A stretch of 64,000 bases of DNA from Planosporangium thailandense (GTDB lineage: Bacteria; Actinomycetota; Actinomycetes; Mycobacteriales; Micromonosporaceae). The notes below the pieces were generated by a model that was not told the DNA's origin, made no database searches, and saw nothing but the letters and a program-made list of their open reading frames with translations. The stretch covers positions 124,001 through 188,000 of the forward strand of contig NZ_JAATVY010000002.1 of the NCBI RefSeq assembly GCF_011947195.1, in the 5' to 3' direction. This document shows, piece by piece, positions 1 through 9,608 of the stretch; the first letter of the stretch is position 1, and each line of letters starts with the position of its first letter. The translations under genes were made by a program, and so were the position numbers.

Positions 1-959
1 CGCAGCGCGTGCAGCACGCCGTCGAGATCCAGGCTCTCCGGTACGTAGATCGGCTCCCGCGCCACGGCGGCGACCTTCGTGGTTGCCCGTCGCACCGGGG
101 GTACACCGAGCACGTCCTTGACCGTCGCCACGCCGGTGACGGTGTCGAGCGTCTGCTCGTACACGGGGAACCTGCTGTGCCCGGTCTCGCGGGCCGCGGC
201 GATCAGGTCGGCGACGGTGGCATCGGCGCGCAGCGCCGCCACGTCGACCCGGGGAGTCATCGCCTCGGCCGCGCGCTTGTCGCCGAAGCGGATCGTCCGG
301 CGCAGCAGGACGGCGGTCTCCGGCGGGAGCGCGCCGGCGCGGGCCGAGATGACGGCGAGCAGGCCGAGCTCCTCCGGCGAGCGGGCGCTGGCCAGCTCCT
401 CCTGCGGCTCCACGCCCAGCCGCCGGACGATCCAGTTGGCCGCGCCGTTGAGCGCTTTGATCATCCACCCGAAGACCCCGGAGAAGACGCGCAGCGGGCC
501 GGCGGTCGCCCGCACGATGGGCAGCGGCCGGGCCAGGGCGGCGTTCTTGGGCACCAGCTCACCGAAGAGCATGGAGAAGAGGGTGGCGATGGCGAGGGCG
601 ATCACGTGCGTGACGCCCCTGGTGGCGTCGCCGGCGACCGGGTGGACGAGCGGGTCGAGCAGGTGCGCCAGGGCCGGCTCGGCGAGGTAACCGGTGAGCA
701 ATGCGGCGATGGTGATGCCGAGCTGGGTGCCGGAGAGCTGGAAGGACAGGTCGTGCAGCGCGTCGCGGACCGTCCGGGCGATCCGGTCGCCCGCGTTGGC
801 CTCGCGGTCGATCTCCGCCCGGTCGACGGTCACCAGCGAGAACTCGGCCGCGACGAAAGCCGCGTTGGCCGCGGTGAGCAGTATGAAGCCGAGGAGCGGC
901 AGCAGCGTCGTGAATAGTATGCCGTCGATGATTCCTTCACCTCGGGCCAATTGTTCCAT
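1..959 (-). CDS. CNNM/CBS-domain membrane protein (hemolysin C-like), 3' end outside the window
   Basis: Integral membrane protein of the CNNM family (YfjD/CorC type), usually linked to divalent cation transport or homeostasis. The first ~200 residues carry the DUF21/CNNM membrane domain: a helix starting near residue 16, then the family motifs NAAFVAAEFSLV, LSGTQLGITIAALLTGY and SMLFGELVPKN. A cytoplasmic CBS pair begins near residue 220 (MTPRVDVAAL, then GHSRFPVYEQ). Roughly 319 codons are present and the frame is still open at base 1, so the second CBS and any CorC_HlyC domain are missing. The ATG at 959 is in frame but has no convincing ribosome binding site, so the start is only moderately sure. 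A strong hairpin separates it from the Fe-S gene upstream, so it probably has its own promoter. Confidence 0.88.
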   Translation of the reverse strand, partial: MEQLARGEGIIDGILFTTLLPLLGFILLTAANAAFVAAEFSLVTVDRAEIDREANAGDRIARTVRDALHDLSFQLSGTQLGITIAALLTGYLAEPALAHLLDPLVHPVAGDATRGVTHVIALAIATLFSMLFGELVPKNAALARPLPIVRATAGPLRVFSGVFGWMIKALNGAANWIVRRLGVEPQEELASARSPEELGLLAVISARAGALPPETAVLLRRTIRFGDKRAAEAMTPRVDVAALRADATVADLIAAARETGHSRFPVYEQTLDTVTGVATVKDVLGVPPVRRATTKVAAVAREPIYVPESLDLDGVLHAL

Positions 960-984
960 GGGTCCGTAGCCGGCAGGGCGGATC

Positions 985-1020
985 CCGCTGCGGCGACCTC
1001 CTGAAAGGTCGCCGCAGCGG
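985..1020 (-). terminator. Perfect 15-bp stem hairpin, probable terminator
   Basis: Arms 985-999 and 1006-1020 are perfect reverse complements around a 6-nt loop. It lies 14 nt past the stop codon of the Fe-S oxidoreductase gene and 26 nt before the CNNM start. There is no U-tract, which is common for actinobacterial terminators. Confidence 0.7.
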
Positions 1021-1033
1021 CCGGTCAGTCAGC

Positions 1034-3259
1034 TCAACGAGCGGCGTCCTCCGCCGGCTCCGGCTTGAGCGAGCGCAGCAGGACGGTCGCCACATCGACG
1101 ACCTCGACGTCGTTGCTCGCCTCGCCGACGGACTTCTTGGCGGTCACGCCGTCGCCCAGCATGGTCAGGCAGAACGGGCAACCGACCGCGACGGTCTGCG
1201 CACCGGTGGCGATGGCCTCCTCGGAGCGCTCGATGTTGATCCGCTTGCCGATGCGCTCTTCCATCCACATCCGGGCACCGCCGGCGCCGCAGCAGAACGA
1301 CCGTTCGGCGAAGCGCTCCATCTCGGTGATGCCGTTGCCACCGTTCGCGCCGGCCCCGTCGGCCCCGTCGGCCTTGGCGCCGACGGCCGCGGCGAGGACC
1401 TCGCGCGGCGGCTCGAACACGCGGTTGTGCCGGCCGAGGTAGCACGGGTCGTGGTACGTGACCCCGCCGTCGACCGGCTGTACCGGGGTCAGCTTTCCGG
1501 TGGCCACCAGGTGGGCCAGCAGCTGGGTGTGGTGCACGACCTCGAAGTTGCCGCCGAGCTGGCCGTACTCGTTCGCCAGGGTGTTGAAGCAGTGCGGGCA
1601 GGTGGCGACGATCTTCTTGACGCCGACCTCGTTGAGGGTCTCGACGTTCTGCTGCGCCAGCATCTGGAAGACGAACTCGTTGCCGATGCGCCGGGCCGGA
1701 TCACCGGTGCACGTTTCGCCCTCACCGAGGATCGCGAAGCTCACCCCGGCCTCGTGCAGCAGCGTGGCCACCGCCCGGGTGGTCTTCTTGGCCCGGTCCT
1801 CGAACGCCCCGGCGCAGCCGACCCAGAACAGGTACTCGAAGTCGCCACCGTCGGTGACGCGCGGCACCTCGAAGCCGAGACCCTTGGTCCAGTCCTCCCG
1901 GGTGTTCTGCGCCGCGCCCCAGGGGTTGCCCTTGTTCTCCAGGTTGCGCAGCATCACGCCGGCTTCGCTGGGGAAGTTGGACTCGATGAGCACCTGGTAG
2001 CGGCGCATGTCCACGATGTGGTCGACGTGTTCGATGTCTACCGGGCACTGCTCCACGCACGCCCCGCAGGTGGTGCACGACCACAGCACGTCCGGGTCGA
2101 TGATCCCGCCGTCGGCCTCCCCGCCGATCAGCGGCCGGTCGGCCTCGGCCAGGGCGAGCACGTTGACGTTCGCGAGCTGTTCCTGGGTCGCCTTCTCCTC
2201 GCCGGTGAGGTCCTTGCCGCCGCCGGCCAGCAGGTAGGGCGCCTTCGCGTACGCGTGGTCGCGCAGGCTGAGCACCAACAGCTTCGGCGACAGCGGCTTA
2301 CCGGTGTTCCAGGCCGGGCACTGCGACTGGCAGCGGCCGCACTCGGTGCAGGTGGTGAAGTCGAGCAGGCCCTTCCAGGTGAACTGCTCCACCTGGGCGA
2401 CGCCGAACTGGTCCTTCTCCGGGTCGGCCTCTTCGAAGTCCAGCGGCTTGCCCTCGCTCATCATCGGCCGCAACGCGCCGAGCGCGGGCCGCTCGCTGGC
2501 GGTGCGCTTGAAGAAGACGTTGAAGAAGGCGGAGAAGCGGTGCCAGGCCACACCCATCGTGATGTTGAGCGCGATTGTGATCAGCCACGCCATGCTGATC
2601 AAGATCTTGATCAGCGCGGTCACCGTCACGCCGGTGTGCGCCGCGGACTCCGACAGGCCCCCGAACGCCGAGCCGATGCCGTGCGACACCGGCGCCGCCC
2701 ACATCGGGTACGGCAGGTCACCGGCCGCCGCCTTGAACCCGCGGATGAGGAACCCGCAGATCAGCACGCCGAGGATCGTGTACTCGACGTAGTAGGCCTG
2801 CCACATCGTCGAGCCGAAGAAGCGCGACCGGCCCTTGGTGCGGGTCGGCAGGTTGCGCAGCCGGATCCCCATCAGCACCAGGATGCCGAGCAGGCCCAGG
2901 ACCCCGATCCACTCGGTGACGAAACCGTAGATCGCCCAGCTACCGATGATCGGCAGGTCCAGCGTCGGCTTGACCACCTCGAAGTACGCGCCCAGCACGA
3001 GGAGTGACAGGACGATGAACCCGATCATTACGAACCAGTGCGAGATCCCGACCACGGTCCACTTCAACATCCGGGTGTGGCCGAAGATCTCTTTGAGCAT
3101 GTTCGCGGTGCGCTGACCCTTACGGTCGAACCGCTCCGGGTCGGGCTGTCCCAACCTGATGACGCGAACCATCCGACTAACCGTGCGGACCGCGAGGACC
3201 ACGGCGGCGATGGTCACCAAAGCCGCGATGATCGTCGACACGATCTGTACGGGTCCCAT
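1034..3259 (-). CDS. Membrane-anchored Fe-S oxidoreductase (heterodisulfide-reductase-like)
   Basis: 741-residue protein with an N-terminal membrane part (first helix at residues 5-25, about five more before residue 270) resembling NarI/DUF3483 quinol-side domains. Two 4Fe-4S ferredoxin motifs follow (CTECGRCQSQCP and CTTCGACVEQCP), then two CCG-type cysteine-rich domains, the last containing CCGAGGARMW. The architecture is that of actinobacterial proteins like mycobacterial Rv0338c. The family passes electrons between the quinone pool and soluble partners; the partner here is unknown. The ATG at 3259 is chosen because AGGAGG lies 7 nt upstream; the frame is open about 160 nt further upstream, but no start there has an equally good site. 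Confidence 0.9.
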   Translation of the reverse strand: MGPVQIVSTIIAALVTIAAVVLAVRTVSRMVRVIRLGQPDPERFDRKGQRTANMLKEIFGHTRMLKWTVVGISHWFVMIGFIVLSLLVLGAYFEVVKPTLDLPIIGSWAIYGFVTEWIGVLGLLGILVLMGIRLRNLPTRTKGRSRFFGSTMWQAYYVEYTILGVLICGFLIRGFKAAAGDLPYPMWAAPVSHGIGSAFGGLSESAAHTGVTVTALIKILISMAWLITIALNITMGVAWHRFSAFFNVFFKRTASERPALGALRPMMSEGKPLDFEEADPEKDQFGVAQVEQFTWKGLLDFTTCTECGRCQSQCPAWNTGKPLSPKLLVLSLRDHAYAKAPYLLAGGGKDLTGEEKATQEQLANVNVLALAEADRPLIGGEADGGIIDPDVLWSCTTCGACVEQCPVDIEHVDHIVDMRRYQVLIESNFPSEAGVMLRNLENKGNPWGAAQNTREDWTKGLGFEVPRVTDGGDFEYLFWVGCAGAFEDRAKKTTRAVATLLHEAGVSFAILGEGETCTGDPARRIGNEFVFQMLAQQNVETLNEVGVKKIVATCPHCFNTLANEYGQLGGNFEVVHHTQLLAHLVATGKLTPVQPVDGGVTYHDPCYLGRHNRVFEPPREVLAAAVGAKADGADGAGANGGNGITEMERFAERSFCCGAGGARMWMEERIGKRINIERSEEAIATGAQTVAVGCPFCLTMLGDGVTAKKSVGEASNDVEVVDVATVLLRSLKPEPAEDAAR

Positions 3260-3408
3260 GCGTGGGCCTCCTGGTTGTGCCGGGTCTCTAGAACCGGAGC
3301 CTATCCGGTCAGTTACCCACAAGTAACATGACAGCCACCACAGCATTGGGACGGACCCGCACCGACCATCCGGCCCGTTCAGGGCATATGGGTGATCTGT
3401 CCTGGTCC

Positions 3409-3449
3409 CTATCCACACCGTGTGGATGAAGGCTGTGGAGAACTACAGC
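3409..3449. promoter_or_regulatory. DnaA-box-like cluster with perfect ATCCACAC/GTGTGGAT palindrome
   Basis: Between the Fe-S oxidoreductase and crgA. 3409-3417 (CTATCCACA) and 3421-3429 (TGTGGATGA) each match the DnaA box TTATCCACA at 8 of 9 positions and face each other, making an 8-bp-arm palindrome at 3411-3427 with a single central base. A weaker TGTGGAGAA follows a few bases on. There is no AT-rich unwinding element, so this is not oriC itself. Confidence 0.4.
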
Positions 3450-3582
3450 GGTGTAAGACGGTCCACGCCCACGTCCGTCGAGCCGCAGCCGTCGAGCGGG
3501 TCGCAGCCGTCGAGCCGCGACCGTCGGGCCGTCGATTCGCAGAACCGCGACCGTCAGTCCGCCACCCGCGCCGAAGCGCCGG

Positions 3583-3864
3583 TTACCGCCACTTCGACAG
3601 CAGGATCAGCGCGCCGATCATGGCACCGAACCCGATCGCGAAGTTCCAGTACCCGATGTTGGCCAGGAACATCAGCGCGGGGGCGTCGACGAATCCCTGG
3701 GTCAGGTAGAACACCACCATCCACGCGATGCCCAGCACGAGCAGCGCCACCGCGGTGGCCGGTACCCACACCGGACTCGGCCGCTTGGACGCAGCCGTAG
3801 ACTGCGGCCGCAGCTCGGCCGGCGGCGTGTAGACCTTCTTCTTACGTACTTGGGACTTCGGCAC
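3583..3864 (-). CDS. crgA: Cell division protein CrgA
   Basis: 93-residue actinobacterial septation regulator. It has a basic N-terminus (MPKSQVRKKK), a first membrane helix around residues 32-54, a short extracytoplasmic stretch, and a second helix around 65-88 containing NIGYWNFAIGFGAMIGA, ending SKWR. Family members sit at the septum and bind FtsZ, FtsQ, FtsI and the elongation machinery, holding back premature division. Its position a few kb from the pknAB/pbpA/ftsW cluster is the usual one. Length and topology are normal for the family. Confidence 0.96.
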   Translation of the reverse strand: MPKSQVRKKKVYTPPAELRPQSTAASKRPSPVWVPATAVALLVLGIAWMVVFYLTQGFVDAPALMFLANIGYWNFAIGFGAMIGALILLSKWR

Positions 3865-3995
3865 AGCGTTCTCCCGGGAGGATCGTCTCGCGAACGTTAC
3901 GCCAGGCGAGGGTGCGAGGCGAGGCCCCGCTGACCTGAATAATGTTCCCGGCTAGCGTAGTCGTCTCGGCACGTCAGCGGGGGAAAGGGGGCCAC

Positions 3996-4847
3996 GTGAG
4001 TACTAACAGTGATCGAATTGCGGCCCCCTCGGGAACCGGCGGATCGGACACCGTGGCGGCCGCCTCCTCCTGGGGCCGTGCGCTGCGCCGGATGGGCAGC
4101 GCGCTGTCCCCCCGGCGCCCGGCCGACCGGCGTCGTGGCTGGTCGCTTCTCGTGCCTGTCGTCCTGCTTTTCGCCGGCATGCTCTTCACCACCACGGCGA
4201 CCACCGCCAACGGCACCGAGCTGCGCGACGACCGGCGGCCGGAGCTGGCCAACCTGATCACCACCCGGAAGCAGGACGTGGCGGCGGCCGAGAAGCGCGC
4301 CTCCGACCTGCGCCACCGGATCGACTCCGAGACCAGGGCCCAGGCCGGCGTCGACGCCCCGCTCGCGGCGCAGAACGCCCGCGTCCAGGCGGAGCTCGGG
4401 CCGGCCGGCCTGGTGGCGGTACACGGGCGCGGATTGACGGTGCGGCTCAACGACGCGCCCAGGCGACCGGACGGCACGCGCCCGTCCGCCTCACCTGACG
4501 ATTTGGTGGTCCATCAACAGGACGTGCAAGCTGTCGTCAATGCACTATGGTCCGGCGGCAGTGAGGCTATGTCGATCATGGGAGTACGGGTGATCTCGAC
4601 CAGCGCGGTACGCTGTGTCGGCAACACCCTGCTTCTGGACGGCCGGGTCTACTCACCTCCCTTCGTGGTGACGGCCATCGGAGATCCGGTGCTGCTCCAG
4701 CGCGCGCTCGACGCGTCGGACGGTGTGCGCGCCTTCCGTAGCGCGGCGACTGACTTCGGCCTCGGTTACGAGGTGAAGGTGGAGGGAGACGTCACCGTGC
4801 CGGCGTACGACGGATCGGTAGCGCTGCGATCGGCGCAGCGACCGTAA
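3996..4847 (+). CDS. DUF881 family membrane protein
   Basis: 283 residues: a basic cytoplasmic N-terminus, one membrane helix near residues 50-70 ([17 protein letters not shown]), a coiled-coil-like stretch ([22 protein letters not shown]) and the extracytoplasmic DUF881 domain, recognisable by [29 protein letters not shown] and [17 protein letters not shown]. The fold is known from the family but no reaction is established; proteins like this accompany division and cell wall genes. GTG at 3996 follows a purine-rich GAAAGGGGG site and fits better than the in-frame start 54 nt upstream. It lies 13 nt before the sortase gene and is probably co-transcribed with it. Confidence 0.88.
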   Translation: MSTNSDRIAAPSGTGGSDTVAAASSWGRALRRMGSALSPRRPADRRRGWSLLVPVVLLFAGMLFTTTATTANGTELRDDRRPELANLITTRKQDVAAAEKRASDLRHRIDSETRAQAGVDAPLAAQNARVQAELGPAGLVAVHGRGLTVRLNDAPRRPDGTRPSASPDDLVVHQQDVQAVVNALWSGGSEAMSIMGVRVISTSAVRCVGNTLLLDGRVYSPPFVVTAIGDPVLLQRALDASDGVRAFRSAATDFGLGYEVKVEGDVTVPAYDGSVALRSAQRP

Positions 4848-4860
4848 TGGGATCTCCGCG

Positions 4861-6774
4861 ATGACTGACGATCCGCAGCAGCGCGGGCACCGACCGCGCC
4901 ACAGCGCACCCGAAGAGGACACCTCGGTCCCGGCCGTCCCGTGGCCGGTGCCGAACAGCCCCGTCGCGCCACACGCGACGAGGCACGATCGGACCGCGCC
5001 TTGGCAGGGCCCACCCCCTATGGCCCCGCCCCCTCCGGCCCCGCCCCGGCAGGCCGTACCGACGCAGGCACCGCCGGCGGCGATTCCGCCCGGGATGATC
5101 CCGACCCAGGGCTCGCCCGTGTCGGCGCGTCCGGCACCGACGCAGCAGCCACCGATCCACGACGCGGCGCCGCTCACCGCGCCACCGTCCACAGGCCGGG
5201 ACCCGGGCCAGACCCTCACCTCGCAGCGCGTCATACCCGCCCAGACACTGCCGGCAGACAAGGTGGAGGCCGCGCGCCCCGTCAGCCCGGGCATCATCTG
5301 GACGGTCGACGCCACCGAGGACGAGCCCACCGCCATCCAGCCCCTGCCCGGACCGGAGCAGGCCAACTGGCAGGGCCGGCAACCCCCCGGCCCGCACGCT
5401 TCCGGACCCGGACCACGCGAGCCCAGAGGACCCAGGGACGCCGGATCGACCGGCCAGCCCCCGGTGAACCCGCTGGCCGGGGAACCACCGCAGCCGTTGC
5501 CCCGGCGCGCGAGTGTCTTCCGTAGCGGCTCCGCCACGGCTGGTGCCGCGGCCACCACCGGCAGCCCGTTCGGCACCCACCCGCCCGGTGGCACCGCTGG
5601 GGGACCGTTCCCGCCCGGCGATGCGGCCGGCACCCCGTTCGGTGCCCCTTCGGCCCCGGATCCCGTTCGTGACAACCCCACGGCGCCCGGTCCGGCATAC
5701 GACCACACCGTCCCGGCCGATCCGGCGGCGACCGCGTTCATCCCCAGGATCACCGCGGACGCGCCGCCCGCCGGCCCGGGGTCGGCGGGCGGCACCCCGC
5801 CGGCCGCCGGCTCCGCCCACCACGGTGCCGCGGAGTACGGGCCGACCGCGCCGGGGACCGGCGCTGACGCCACGGCGGTCATCCCGCGGCTGCACGTACC
5901 GCCCGCCGACGGCGCCCCGTCCACCAACAGCATGACAATGCCGCTTCCTGCTCAATCCGCCCCATCCTCGGCCGACAATGAGACGGCCGGCGGCACCGGA
6001 GAACTCCCCCGCGGAGTGAAGGTGGTGCCGCTTCGGCCCGTCCGCACCGAGGAGGGCTACCGCAGCGTGTACTCACACCTGACCCGCAGGACACCCGGCG
6101 CGGTGTTCCGCGAGATCGTGCGCGGGCTGGGCGAGCTCTGCATCACCCTGGGCATGGTCCTGCTGCTGTTCGCGGCGTACGAAGTGTGGGGCAAGACAGC
6201 CGCGGTCAACGCCCACCAGGACAAGCTCAACAGCCAGCTCGCGCAGGAGTGGGCGGGCCCGGATCCGACGGTCGGACCGACCCCGAGCGCGTCGGCGAGC
6301 ACCCTTCCAGCGCCGGACGGGAAGGCGCTCGCCCGGCTGTACATCCCGCGGATCGGCAAGAACTGGATCGTGGTGCAGGGCGTGACCCCGGCGGACATCC
6401 GGTTCGCGCCCGGTCACTACCCGAACAGCGCCATGCCGGGCAAGATCGGCAACTTCTCGGTAGCCGGCCACCGTACCCCGGCGATCTTCTGGGATCTCGA
6501 CCAGATGCAGAAGGACGACGAGATCGTGGTCGAGACGAAGGACACCTGGTACGTGTACCGCGTCACCAAGTCCGAGATCGTCTCCCCCAACGCGGTCCAG
6601 GTGGTCGCCCCGGTACCCGACCAGCCCGGTAAGACGCCGACGCAGGCCATGCTCACATTGACGACCTGTAACCCCAAGTGGGACAACTACCAGCGCCTCA
6701 TCGTGCACGCCGCGCTCGACCCGAGCCAGACCCGCACCCGCGACCAGGGCCGTCCGGCCGTGTTGGGAGGCTGA
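4861..6774 (+). CDS. Class E sortase with a long proline-rich cytoplasmic N-terminus
   Basis: 637 residues. The first ~400 are low-complexity, rich in Pro, Ala, Gly and Thr and presumably disordered in the cytoplasm; a single membrane helix at ~422-445 is followed by the sortase domain. The catalytic triad is visible: His537 in AGHR, Cys603 in TLTTCNP and Arg612 in YQRLIV. Class E enzymes cleave sorting signals, often LAXTG, and attach proteins to cell wall peptides. The N-terminal extension is much longer than in typical class E sortases (about 200-300 residues in total) and has recurring Thr-Pro and Ala-Thr motifs. It lies between the DUF881 gene and a small membrane protein, 6 nt from the latter. 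Confidence 0.93.
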   Translation: MTDDPQQRGHRPRHSAPEEDTSVPAVPWPVPNSPVAPHATRHDRTAPWQGPPPMAPPPPAPPRQAVPTQAPPAAIPPGMIPTQGSPVSARPAPTQQPPIHDAAPLTAPPSTGRDPGQTLTSQRVIPAQTLPADKVEAARPVSPGIIWTVDATEDEPTAIQPLPGPEQANWQGRQPPGPHASGPGPREPRGPRDAGSTGQPPVNPLAGEPPQPLPRRASVFRSGSATAGAAATTGSPFGTHPPGGTAGGPFPPGDAAGTPFGAPSAPDPVRDNPTAPGPAYDHTVPADPAATAFIPRITADAPPAGPGSAGGTPPAAGSAHHGAAEYGPTAPGTGADATAVIPRLHVPPADGAPSTNSMTMPLPAQSAPSSADNETAGGTGELPRGVKVVPLRPVRTEEGYRSVYSHLTRRTPGAVFREIVRGLGELCITLGMVLLLFAAYEVWGKTAAVNAHQDKLNSQLAQEWAGPDPTVGPTPSASASTLPAPDGKALARLYIPRIGKNWIVVQGVTPADIRFAPGHYPNSAMPGKIGNFSVAGHRTPAIFWDLDQMQKDDEIVVETKDTWYVYRVTKSEIVSPNAVQVVAPVPDQPGKTPTQAMLTLTTCNPKWDNYQRLIVHAALDPSQTRTRDQGRPAVLGG

Positions 6775-6780
6775 GCGGCG

Positions 6781-7074
6781 ATGTACTCGTGGATCTGGCG
6801 TCACCTGCCGTTCGGCCTGCCGGGACGGATCATCGGCTCGCTCGTGCTCATCGCGGCCGCCGGTGCGCTGCTGTGGTACGCGGTGTTTCCGAACATCGAG
6901 CAGTACATGCCGTTCACCGACGGCCAGGTGACGGGCACCGACGGCGGGGGCACCGGCGCGGACACCCTCACCGGCCCGTCGGCCGGTCCATCGGACCACG
7001 CCAGCCTGCCGCCGCCTGACGTCATCCCGTACTCGACCGTCTCCAACGCTCCCGCACCATCGACGACCAGGTGA
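6781..7074 (+). CDS. Small single-pass membrane protein
   Basis: 97 residues. A short basic N-terminus (MYSWIWRHLPFGLPGR) leads into a membrane helix at about 18-37 (IIGSLVLIAAAGALLWYAVF), followed by an acidic segment FPNIEQYMPF and a Gly/Ser/Pro/Thr-rich tail that is probably extracytoplasmic. Small proteins of this build regularly stand between the sortase and pabA genes in actinomycetes; the function is unknown. It starts 6 nt after the sortase stop codon, so it shares its operon. Confidence 0.85.
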   Translation: MYSWIWRHLPFGLPGRIIGSLVLIAAAGALLWYAVFPNIEQYMPFTDGQVTGTDGGGTGADTLTGPSAGPSDHASLPPPDVIPYSTVSNAPAPSTTR

Positions 7075-7080
7075 CCCATC

Positions 7081-7725
7081 GTGCGCGTCCTCGTCATAGA
7101 CAATTACGACTCCTTCGTGTTCAACCTGGTCCAGTACCTGGGCCAGCTCGGTGTGGAGTGCGTCGTCCGCCGCAACAATGAGATCTCGCTGGCAGAGGTC
7201 GGCACCGCCGGGGCGGACGGGATCCTGCTCTCCCCCGGCCCGGGCACTCCCGAACGTGCGGGCATCTGCATGTCGGTCATCGACGAGTACGCCGGAAAGC
7301 TACCCATCTTCGGCGTCTGCCTGGGACATCAGGCGTTTGGAGCGGCGTTCGGCGCGACGGTCGAGCGGGCGCCGGAACTGCTGCACGGCAAGACGTCGGT
7401 CGTCCATCACGACGGCGCAGGGGTGCTGGCCGGCCTGCCCGACCCGTTCACCGCGACGCGGTACCACTCGCTGGCCGTCGTGGAGTCGACGCTGCCGTCC
7501 GAGATCGAGGTGACCGGCCGGACGGAGTCAGGCATCGTCATGGCGATGCGCCACCGGGAGCTGCCCATCGAGGGTGTCCAGTTCCACCCCGAGTCCGTGC
7601 TCACGCAGGGCGGCCACCTGATGCTCGCCAACTGGCTCGCGTCGTGCGGCTACCCGGAAGCGCTCGAACGGGCACCCGAGCTGGCCGCCGCGGTCGAGGC
7701 GCGCCGGATCGCCGCCTTCGCCTGA
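7081..7725 (+). CDS. pabA: Aminodeoxychorismate/anthranilate synthase glutaminase component
   Basis: 214-residue class I glutamine amidotransferase. It begins RVLVIDNYDSFVFNLVQYL, the PabA/TrpG signature; the nucleophile Cys lies in GVCLGHQAFGA and the His/Glu pair in VQFHPESV. It supplies ammonia to the chorismate-binding subunit, making aminodeoxychorismate (folate) or anthranilate (tryptophan); the family is often amphibolic and the partner subunit is not in this window. The GTG start follows AGGTGACCC, 6 nt after the preceding stop. Gene order sortase-small protein-pabA-(convergent) pknB is conserved in related genomes. Confidence 0.93.
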   Translation: MRVLVIDNYDSFVFNLVQYLGQLGVECVVRRNNEISLAEVGTAGADGILLSPGPGTPERAGICMSVIDEYAGKLPIFGVCLGHQAFGAAFGATVERAPELLHGKTSVVHHDGAGVLAGLPDPFTATRYHSLAVVESTLPSEIEVTGRTESGIVMAMRHRELPIEGVQFHPESVLTQGGHLMLANWLASCGYPEALERAPELAAAVEARRIAAFA

Positions 7726-7761
7726 CGGCGCACCGGCCCGTCAGGCTCGAGCCGTCCGGCG

Positions 7762-7778
7762 TCGGGGCCGCGCCCCGA
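7762..7778. terminator. Short GC hairpin between convergent pabA and pknB
   Basis: TCGGGGC (7762-7768) pairs with GCCCCGA (7772-7778) across a 3-nt loop, in the 60-nt gap between the two convergent stop codons. It could end transcription from both sides. Confidence 0.5.
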
Positions 7779-7785
7779 GCGGGCG

Positions 7786-9564
7786 CTACCCCGCGATGTT
7801 GATACCGACGCCGGGACCGTCGAGGCCACCGCCGATGCCGCCGCCGTGCGACGCGCTCGCGCTCGGCTCGGCGCTCGGCGGGGCGGACGACGGCGGCGGT
7901 GCCGTCGACCGGCCCACGAAGATCGTGACCGTATCGCCGACCGGCGCCGTGGAGTCGGCCTCCGGATTCTGACCGATCACCGTACCCACCTTGGCGGGGT
8001 CGTTCGTGTCCCGTGGCGCCACGTTGACCTTGAATCCGGCGCCCTGGAGCAACGTCTTGGCATCGGCCTCGGCCTTGCCGCTCACGTCCGGAACCTTCTT
8101 GAGGTTGCCCTTCGAGACGACCAGGTTGACCGCACTGTTCTCCTTGGCCGCGCTGCCCTGCTTGGGGTCGGAATCGATCACGGTGCCCTTGGGCTGGTCG
8201 CTGTCACCCTGAGTGACCTTACCGACCGTCAGGTGACTGTTCTCGAGGGCCCTGGTGGCCGAGTCCTGGGTCAGGCCGACCAGCTGCGGCACGGTGGTGT
8301 CCCCCGGTCCCAGGCAGATCTTGTACTGCACCACGGTGCCGGGTTCGACCTGCGCGTTGGCGGTCGGCGTCTGGTCGGAGACGGTGTTCTGGGTGCAGTT
8401 GAGGGCGTGGAACTCGCTGGGGCTGGGCTTGAGCTTCGCCCGCGTCAACGCGTTCTGAGCGTCCGTGGCGCTGCTGCCCTGGATGTTGGGCACCGCGACG
8501 AGCGTCTTGTGGTTGGCCACGTAGAGACCGACGGCGAGCGCGCCGACCGCCAACAGGCCGAGGAGCGTGAGCAGCACCGCCACCCAGGCGTTTCCGCGGC
8601 GCGGGGGCGGCGCGACCCGGGCGACCGGTCGGGTCGGCGGACCGCTCCGGGCGGCAGGGGGCGCCGCGATCATGGCGGTGCGCTCGTCGTTGCGCAGGAC
8701 CGGCGTGGCCAGTACGGGCCGACCGGACGCGGCCCGGAGCAGATCGGCGCGCATCTCGCCGGCGCTCTGGTACCGGTTGGCGGGGTTCTTCGCCAGCGCC
8801 TTCAACACGATCGCGTCGATGGCCGGCGTGACGTCGGGGTTGCTGGTGCTCGGCGGCCGCGGGTCCTCGCGTACATGCTGGTAGGCCACGCTCACCGGGT
8901 TGTCGCCGACGAACGGCGGGTGTCCGCACAACAGCTCGTAGAGCACGCAGCCGGTCGAGTAGACGTCGCTGCGCGCGTCGACCGACTCCCCACGCGCCTG
9001 TTCCGGCGACAGGTACTGCGCCGTGCCGATGACGGCAGACGTCTGGGTCATCGTGCTCGCGCCGCTCGCGAGCGCCCGGGCGATGCCGAAGTCCATCACC
9101 TTGACCTGTCCGGTCTGGGTGAGCATGACGTTGCCCGGCTTGATGTCCCGGTGGATGATGCTGTGCCGGTGGCTGAACTCCAGGGCGGCGCAGATGTCCG
9201 CGACGATCTCCAGCGCTCGGCGGGGCATCAGCCGCCCCTCGGTGGCCAGCACCTCCTTGAGGGTCCGCCCGTTGACGAACTCCATGACGATGTACGGAAG
9301 TTCTTCGCCGCTCGGCCCGTGCTCCTCGCCGGTGTCGTAGACGGCGACGATGGCCGGGTGGTTGAGCGCCGCGGCGTTCTGCGCCTCCCGTCGGAAGCGC
9401 AGTTGGAAGATGGCGTCACGGGCGAGGTCGGAACGCAGCGTCTTGATCGCGACATCACGGCCGAGCCGAAGGTCCCGGCCGCGGTGCACCTCGGCCATGC
9501 CTCCATAGCCGAGAAGCTCGCCGACCTGGTACCTCCCCCCGAGGGTGCGGGCCTGCGCGGTCAT
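7786..9564 (-). CDS. pknB: Serine/threonine protein kinase PknB with PASTA domains
   Basis: 592 residues. The cytoplasmic kinase domain (about 12-275) shows the glycine loop GYGGMAEV, VAIK lysine 41, HRDIKPGN with Asp140, and DFG at 158-160; the activation loop contains TMTQTSAVIGTAQYLSPEQ. A membrane helix follows near residues 340-362, then three PASTA repeats starting VPNIQG, VPQLVG and VPDVSG, which in this family bind muropeptides and lipid II, and a Ser/Pro-rich tail. The first PASTA carries two cysteines (LNCTQN, YKICLG) that could form a disulfide. ATG at 9564 is preferred by similarity to kinase N-termini; a GTG at 9612 overlapping the pknA stop is an alternative that adds 16 residues. 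Confidence 0.95.
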   Translation of the reverse strand: MTAQARTLGGRYQVGELLGYGGMAEVHRGRDLRLGRDVAIKTLRSDLARDAIFQLRFRREAQNAAALNHPAIVAVYDTGEEHGPSGEELPYIVMEFVNGRTLKEVLATEGRLMPRRALEIVADICAALEFSHRHSIIHRDIKPGNVMLTQTGQVKVMDFGIARALASGASTMTQTSAVIGTAQYLSPEQARGESVDARSDVYSTGCVLYELLCGHPPFVGDNPVSVAYQHVREDPRPPSTSNPDVTPAIDAIVLKALAKNPANRYQSAGEMRADLLRAASGRPVLATPVLRNDERTAMIAAPPAARSGPPTRPVARVAPPPRRGNAWVAVLLTLLGLLAVGALAVGLYVANHKTLVAVPNIQGSSATDAQNALTRAKLKPSPSEFHALNCTQNTVSDQTPTANAQVEPGTVVQYKICLGPGDTTVPQLVGLTQDSATRALENSHLTVGKVTQGDSDQPKGTVIDSDPKQGSAAKENSAVNLVVSKGNLKKVPDVSGKAEADAKTLLQGAGFKVNVAPRDTNDPAKVGTVIGQNPEADSTAPVGDTVTIFVGRSTAPPPSSAPPSAEPSASASHGGGIGGGLDGPGVGINIAG

Positions 9565-9608
9565 CTCGTCTGTCGTCCTTCGTCTGGTCGGTTCATCGTC
9601 GGCAACAC

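Noticed and set aside
1427-3007. 526-codon + strand frame across the Fe-S oxidoreductase
   Set aside because: Shadow of a gene whose 4Fe-4S and CCG motifs are intact on the other strand.
3409-3449. Chromosomal origin oriC
   Set aside because: Too few boxes, no AT-rich element, and dnaA/dnaN are not adjacent.
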